From positions 1 to 19,092 of the forward strand of contig CAKOVA010000036.1 in the NCBI GenBank assembly GCA_934120735.1: a DNA stretch of 19,092 nt, in the 5' to 3' direction. Position numbers and translations under genes: made by a program. The stretch comes from an uncultured Prevotella sp. (GTDB lineage Bacteria > Bacteroidota > Bacteroidia > Bacteroidales > Bacteroidaceae). Below the pieces are notes generated by a model. That model was given only the letters and a program-made list of their open reading frames with translations. It did not search any database and was not told the origin of the DNA. Every line of letters starts with the position of its first letter. The stretch's first letter is position 1. Shown one piece after another: positions 15,038 to 19,092 of the stretch.

Positions 15038-15667
15038 ATGAAAAAAAGTGTTTTATCACTTATCATGGTTTTGTCCATGGTAACAGTTTTACCAGTTAGT
15101 GCACAAGTAAAGTTTGGTATCAAGGGAGGTATGAACCTCAGTCAGATGTCGTTAGACAAAGATGTTTTCAACACATCCAATCGTGCTGGCTTCTTCATTG
15201 GTCCGACTTTAAAAATGGGTTTGCCTGCTCCTGGCCTTGGTTTGGACCTGTCTGCATTGTACAACAGGCAAGAAGCTAAGGTTGAAGGTGTCAACAACAA
15301 GTTCAATACCGTTCTGAAACAGCAGCAACTGATAGTTCCTGTGAACGTAAAATATAGTATTGGGATGGGCAGTGCAGCCAATATTTTCGTGTTTGCAGGT
15401 CCGCAGATTGCTTTCAATATTGGTGATAAGGTGAAGAAACTCTCTGATTTTGAAGATCAAGCAGCTGAGTGGACATTGAAGTCATCTAACTTCAGTGTTA
15501 ATGCTGGTGTTGGCTTGACCATCGCCACGCATTTCCAAGTTACAGCCAACTATAATGTTGGTGTCGGTAAGACGGGTGACATTACATGGAAAGGTGTGAA
15601 GGAAAGCGTAGAAAACCACAAGACCCAGGCCAACTCTTGGCGTGTAGGTGTGGCCTATTTCTTCTAA
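15038..15667 (+). CDS. small outer-membrane beta-barrel porin (PF13568-like)
   Basis: The 209-residue product has a signal peptide (MKKSVLSLIMVLSMVTVLPVSA then Gln) and a barrel that starts KFGIKGGMNLSQMS and ends in WRVGVAYFF, a typical last strand with terminal Phe. FIGPTLKMGLPAPGLGLDLSALY and FAGPQIAFNIG are strands typical of the PorT/outer-membrane barrel group. Its function is unknown. It lies 42 bases after porN, and I see no clear promoter in between. A terminator follows it, so it may be the last gene of the secretion operon. It is not a standard part of the porPKLMN set. Confidence 0.82.
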   Translation: MKKSVLSLIMVLSMVTVLPVSAQVKFGIKGGMNLSQMSLDKDVFNTSNRAGFFIGPTLKMGLPAPGLGLDLSALYNRQEAKVEGVNNKFNTVLKQQQLIVPVNVKYSIGMGSAANIFVFAGPQIAFNIGDKVKKLSDFEDQAAEWTLKSSNFSVNAGVGLTIATHFQVTANYNVGVGKTGDITWKGVKESVENHKTQANSWRVGVAYFF

Positions 15668-15709
15668 GAAAACCAAGCATCCGCATGGATTGCTGATGAC
15701 GAATGATGC

Positions 15710-15747
15710 AAAAAGGGGAAGTTGCTGCTTGGCAACTTCCCCTTTTT
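15710..15747. terminator. two-way terminator between the porin and the PLP lyase
   Basis: GGGGAAGTTGC (15715-15725) pairs perfectly with GCAACTTCCCC (15732-15742), flanked by AAAAA on the left and TTTTT on the right. It therefore can end the porin transcript on the plus strand and the converging lyase transcript on the minus strand. Confidence 0.92.
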
Positions 15748-15786
15748 GCTTCTTTTATTGTTGTTTTATCTCAATGATTCATTATC

Positions 15787-16956
15787 TTATATATTCTTGT
15801 CTATCACGTCCTTCATGCGTTTCAATCCTTCAAGCATGAGGCTGCGAGGCATGGCAATGTTGATGCGAATGTAATCCTCGCCTGTGGTTTCGCCGTACAT
15901 GGTGCCACGATTCACGAAGACTTTCCCTTCTTTCAGCAGTTTGTCTGTCAGTTCATTGCCAGTCATGCCCGTTTCCCGAACATTCACCCAGACAAGGTAT
16001 GTACCTTCCAAGTCGATGACCTCGAGTTGGGGGAGGTTGTCCTTGAAGAATGTTTTCAGTGCCTGGTAGTTCTCCCAAAGATAGACATTGAGTTGATCAA
16101 TCCAATCCTCGCCCTCGTTGTAGGCTGCCTGCAGGGCGATCACACCGAACGGATTCACGTCGCACACCTCATTGATGTTGATGGCGCGGTCAATCTTTTG
16201 TCGGTCTTCTGCATTGTTGGTGATGATGTTGGCAATCTGTAATCCGGCAATATTGAACGATTTAGTGGGTGAATTGGTTGTGATGCAATTGTCCTTACAT
16301 GCTTTGGAAACGGCGGCAAAGGGCGTGAACTCGTGACCTGGCATGACGAGTTCGCAATGAATTTCGTCAGCGATTACCTTCACACCATGCCTGAGACAGA
16401 TATCGTTCATGCGGCTCAGCTCCTCTGGCGTCCACACTCGTCCGGCCGGATTGTGAGGGTTGCAGAGTAAGAACACTTTTGTTTTCTCGTCCGCAGCCTG
16501 TCTCTCAAAGTCGTCAAAGTCGATTTCATACGAGTTGCCTTTGCGCACCAGCGCATTCTCGGCGGTGGTGCAGCCATTGTTGCGGATAGACGAGAAGAAA
16601 CAATTGTACACCGGTGTCTGCACCAATACCTTGTCTCCAGGCTCCGTTAGTGCCTTGATGATGGCCGAAATGGCTGGCACCACCCCAGATGTATAGATAA
16701 TCCAGTCGCGCTCGATGTGCCATTGGTGCCGCCTTTCAAACCACGAAATGATGCTCTCGTAATAGCTGTCAGGCACGATGGTATACCCAAACACGCCATG
16801 CTCAACACGCTTTTTCAGTGCTTCAAGGATGCAGGGTGCAGCCTTGAAGTCCATGTCGGCCACCCACATGGGTATCACTCCCTCTTCTTTCGCCTCGTCC
16901 CATTTCACCGAGTTGGTGCCGCGGCGGTTCACAATCTCGTCAAAATCGTATTTCAT
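15787..16956 (-). CDS. MalY/PatB-family PLP-dependent C-S lyase/aminotransferase
   Basis: The protein is a fold-type I PLP enzyme of 389 residues. The Schiff-base lysine is Lys232 in NSPTKSFNIAGLQ, with Asn166 in NPHNPAGR, Asp197 in ADEIHCE and Tyr117 in TPVYNCFF. The N-terminus (YDFDEIVNRRGTNSVKWD) and MWVADMDF are diagnostic of the MalY/PatB subgroup, whose members cleave cystathionine, cysteine or homocysteine to release sulfide, pyruvate or oxobutyrate and ammonia. The true substrate is not decided by sequence. The gene is the second of a unit: its ATG is 2 bases after the stop of the DUF3737 gene. It ends at the two-way terminator. Confidence 0.92.
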   Translation of the reverse strand: MKYDFDEIVNRRGTNSVKWDEAKEEGVIPMWVADMDFKAAPCILEALKKRVEHGVFGYTIVPDSYYESIISWFERRHQWHIERDWIIYTSGVVPAISAIIKALTEPGDKVLVQTPVYNCFFSSIRNNGCTTAENALVRKGNSYEIDFDDFERQAADEKTKVFLLCNPHNPAGRVWTPEELSRMNDICLRHGVKVIADEIHCELVMPGHEFTPFAAVSKACKDNCITTNSPTKSFNIAGLQIANIITNNAEDRQKIDRAININEVCDVNPFGVIALQAAYNEGEDWIDQLNVYLWENYQALKTFFKDNLPQLEVIDLEGTYLVWVNVRETGMTGNELTDKLLKEGKVFVNRGTMYGETTGEDYIRINIAMPRSLMLEGLKRMKDVIDKNI

Positions 16957-16958
16957 CT

Positions 16959-17828
16959 TTATTTGTTGTTTGATGGTTCGTTGCGTACAATAATCTCGCA
17001 GTTATTGGGTTGCAGCACATGTTCGTCGATGGTCACCGAGCCGATGGCGTCAGCTATGATGCGTCCCGATGTGGGATTCTTGATGTTGGTCACCGCTCCG
17101 CGGATGTCGGCCACGAGGGTCGACTCCTCAAACATGCGGTCGCAATCTGCCCCAAACGTACAGTTTTCCAGGACGAGGTCTTGACAATAGCACAAAGGCT
17201 GCTCGCCCGTAATGTGACAATTCACCAGTTTGAGATTTTTAGAGTGCCATCCGAGGAACTCACCGTTCAGCTCCGAATCGTACACCGTGACGTTCTCGGT
17301 CTCCCAGAACGAGTCCTTGGTGGTGATCTTCGCGTTGCGTATCACGGCATCCTTCACATATTGAAACACGTATTTGCTGTCGCTTTCCAATCCGTCCACA
17401 TCCACATGGTTGCAGAACATAAACGGATAGGTGCCGTCGTACAGCTTCACGTTGCGCAAAGTAAGGTGATCTACCTTCCAGAAAGTCTCGTCAGCATCGT
17501 TAATCTGCACGTTCACCAGCTTCAGTCCGTTCATTTCACGAAACAGTTTAGGTGCGTCAATGATGGTGTCGCTCATCACCATGTCGTTTGAATACCATAT
17601 CGCCGAGCGCGATCCGGTCTCAAAATAGCAGTTGGTAATCACCGAGTGGTCCACATGCCACCATGGATATTTGCCGATGAAGCGGCAGTGGTCAGCCTCT
17701 ATGTTGTGGCATTTCTTAATTCCCGACTCGCCCTCTGTAATCGTAACATCCTCCAGTCGCGTGTCGTGAATACCGAAGAGCGGCCGTTCACCTCCAAACT
17801 CTTTACCTTTTATCAATTCCATTTTCAT
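16959..17828 (-). CDS. DUF3737 family protein (beta-helix-like)
   Basis: The 289-residue product is made of short repeated strands with regularly spaced N, D, C and W residues (for example WWHVDHSVITNCYF, HVDVDGLES, NLKLVNCHITGE), as in right-handed beta-helix proteins. It has no signal peptide or transmembrane segment and so is probably cytoplasmic. The family has no established reaction. Repeats such as FWKVDHLTLRNVKL and FWETENVTVYDSEL show the coil spacing. The next gene, the MalY/PatB lyase, starts 2 bases downstream, so the two are an operon and may act on the same metabolite (inference). An ATG two codons in (MELIKG) is an alternative start. Confidence 0.87.
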   Translation of the reverse strand: MKMELIKGKEFGGERPLFGIHDTRLEDVTITEGESGIKKCHNIEADHCRFIGKYPWWHVDHSVITNCYFETGSRSAIWYSNDMVMSDTIIDAPKLFREMNGLKLVNVQINDADETFWKVDHLTLRNVKLYDGTYPFMFCNHVDVDGLESDSKYVFQYVKDAVIRNAKITTKDSFWETENVTVYDSELNGEFLGWHSKNLKLVNCHITGEQPLCYCQDLVLENCTFGADCDRMFEESTLVADIRGAVTNIKNPTSGRIIADAIGSVTIDEHVLQPNNCEIIVRNEPSNNK

Positions 17829-17850
17829 CTATCATGTTTAGTTTCAAGTG

Positions 17851-17858
17851 CAAAGGTA
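17851..17858 (-). promoter_or_regulatory. likely -7 element of the DUF3737-lyase unit
   Basis: On the minus strand TACCTTTG fits TAnnTTTG and lies 22 bases before the DUF3737 start, leaving a very short leader. No firm -33 element is seen. Confidence 0.5.
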
Positions 17859-17932
17859 CTAATATTAAGCCGAATAGACCCTGCACTCCTACTGTTTTCT
17901 TCCCGTGCGTGTTCGTCAGGAGAGATACAAAT

Positions 17933-17971
17933 AAAAAGAAGGATGCAGCATCTTCTGGGCTGCATCCTTCT
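17933..17971 (-). terminator. mdh terminator
   Basis: GAAGGATGCAG (17938-17948) pairs perfectly with CTGCATCCTTC (17960-17970), extendable by one C-G pair. On the minus strand it is followed by TTTTT. It lies about 40 bases after the mdh stop and before the DUF3737 promoter. Confidence 0.88.
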
Positions 17972-18008
17972 GTGATAAGCGTTTGTCTGTCTGTTCAGAC
18001 AACAGCGT

Positions 18009-19001
18009 TTAAAGATTTGGGTTGATGCTCGACCATTCTGAGATTGCCGGAACGATGTTCAGTGTTACCAACTCATCGCGCATCTTGCACAGGTGCTCAT
18101 AGCTAGCATCCAGCTTGGCATTCTCCTCATCTGTACCCTGTGGAACCTCATAGTGTGCGCCCGTCTTGTCGAGGGTTGTCTTCATGGCCATCATGATATG
18201 GTTGTACTTGTCGTTGCTTACATAAGTGCCGACGGGGAAACGGAACGGCTCACCGCCCATCACCGAGCGAATCATCTCTACCGACAGGTAGGCTGGACTC
18301 TGGAAAGAAGAGCGTCCGCGAAGCTCAATAATCTTGGCACCACCCTTGGTCACGTCCTTCTTCATCTGCTCCCACTCCTCGTTGGTGAACTCGGGTGTGC
18401 CGATAATCTCTGTCAGGGGCTTGCCTGAAATGGTAACATGACTGCCATAAACGGCCATCTGCTCGCCGTGTCCACCATAGGTAGCGGCTCCCTTCACCTC
18501 TGTTTGCATCACGTTGAACTTCTTTGCCAGTGCGCTCTGCAGGCGGGTAGAGTCAAGAGCTGCCAAGGTTGTAACCTGTGAAGGTTTCAAACCTGAATAA
18601 AGAAGTGTTACCAAACCGGTGAGGTCGGCCGGGTTGAAGATAATCACAACATGCTTCACATCAGGGCAGTACTTCTTGATGTCCTTGCCCAAGCCCTCTG
18701 CAATCTCACAGTTACCTTTGAGCAAATCCTCACGTGTCATGCCTGCCTTGCGGGGAGCACCACCTGAAGAGATGATGTACTTGGCATCGGTGAAAGCCTC
18801 TTTAACGTCTGTTGTCGCAACGATGTTCACTGAATCGAAGCCGCTCTGGCGCATCTCTTCAGCCACGCCCTCTGGTGAGAATACGTCATAAAGACAGATG
18901 TTGTTTGTAAGACCCATAGACAATGCTGTCTGAACCATGTTGGAACCAATCATTCCGGCTGCGCCGACGATGGTCAATTTTTCGTTTGTCAAAAATGCCA
19001 T
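18009..19001 (-). CDS. mdh: malate dehydrogenase
   Basis: The enzyme interconverts malate and oxaloacetate with NAD in the cytoplasm. In anaerobic Bacteroidales it mainly makes malate on the reductive branch to fumarate, succinate and propionate. The 330-residue product has the nucleotide-binding GAAGMIG at 13-19, substrate arginines Arg84 and Arg90 in APRKAGMTREDLL, Asp150 and Arg153 in LDSTRL, and the catalytic His178 in YGGHGEQM. This pattern belongs to the lactate/malate dehydrogenase family; arginine at position 84 in APRKAGM fits malate use. It has its own promoter and terminator and appears monocistronic. Confidence 0.95.
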   Translation of the reverse strand: MAFLTNEKLTIVGAAGMIGSNMVQTALSMGLTNNICLYDVFSPEGVAEEMRQSGFDSVNIVATTDVKEAFTDAKYIISSGGAPRKAGMTREDLLKGNCEIAEGLGKDIKKYCPDVKHVVIIFNPADLTGLVTLLYSGLKPSQVTTLAALDSTRLQSALAKKFNVMQTEVKGAATYGGHGEQMAVYGSHVTISGKPLTEIIGTPEFTNEEWEQMKKDVTKGGAKIIELRGRSSFQSPAYLSVEMIRSVMGGEPFRFPVGTYVSNDKYNHIMMAMKTTLDKTGAHYEVPQGTDEENAKLDASYEHLCKMRDELVTLNIVPAISEWSSINPNL

Positions 19002-19056
19002 AATTTAATTTGAATATTTAAAAATGTTATAGTAAATGTCCTATTGCTTGTGACCA

Positions 19057-19064
19057 CAAAGTTA
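19057..19064 (-). promoter_or_regulatory. likely -7 element of the mdh promoter
   Basis: On the minus strand TAACTTTG fits TAnnTTTG and lies 55 bases before the mdh ATG. The -33 element at the expected distance is only a weak match (TGTT). Confidence 0.55.
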
Positions 19065-19092
19065 ATAAAAAGTAGGAACATATTGGCCTTTA

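Noticed and set aside
17010..17591. 193-residue plus-strand frame
   Set aside because: It is the complement of the DUF3737 gene, which has the recognisable repeated beta-helix pattern and an operon partner.

Overview
The window is ordinary chromosome of a Bacteroidales bacterium, most like Prevotella or a close relative. Three things point there: a porP-porK-porL-porM-porN type IX secretion cluster; repeated promoters of the Bacteroidota primary-sigma type (TTG or TTTG, about 19-21 bases, then TAnnTTTG) and almost no Shine-Dalgarno sequences; and gene families such as PF13568-like small beta-barrels, DUF3737 and a Dna2-like nuclease-helicase. I see no prophage, insertion sequence, CRISPR array or plasmid gene.

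Left part (1-6132): the tail of an unidentified gene; a YqiA-like esterase joined to a HAD nucleotidase-like domain that has lost its catalytic residues; guanine deaminase guaD on the minus strand; divergently from it, a 1152-residue Dna2-like protein with an N-terminal PD-(D/E)XK nuclease and a C-terminal SF1 helicase; then a small outer-membrane beta-barrel with a clear terminator.

Middle part (6133-8945): a regulatory stretch of about 400 bases with a candidate short RNA on the minus strand (promoter and terminator both visible), a perfect 14-bp palindrome, and a promoter followed by a terminator-like hairpin in the greA leader. Then greA, a HIT-family hydrolase and a LOG-family phosphoribohydrolase. 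An almost 800-base stretch without genes follows; its first half holds several strong inverted repeats. A tRNA-Val(UAC) with textbook promoter and terminator ends this part.

Right part (8946-15747): the type IX secretion genes porP, porK (gldK), porL (gldL), porM (gldM) and porN (gldN), then a small beta-barrel porin and a two-way terminator. PorL and PorM form the proton-driven inner-membrane motor, PorK and PorN the periplasmic ring under the outer membrane, and PorP is the outer-membrane partner. porL and porM are separated by eleven head-to-tail 8-base repeats.

End (15748-19092): on the minus strand, a two-gene unit of a DUF3737 protein and a MalY/PatB-type PLP lyase, and malate dehydrogenase mdh with its own promoter and terminator.

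The most unusual signals are the pseudoenzyme fusion at 118-1137, the candidate small RNA at 6171-6234, the greA leader hairpin, the 8-base repeat between the motor genes, and the hairpin-rich stretch after the LOG gene. I did not find a clearly new multi-gene system.
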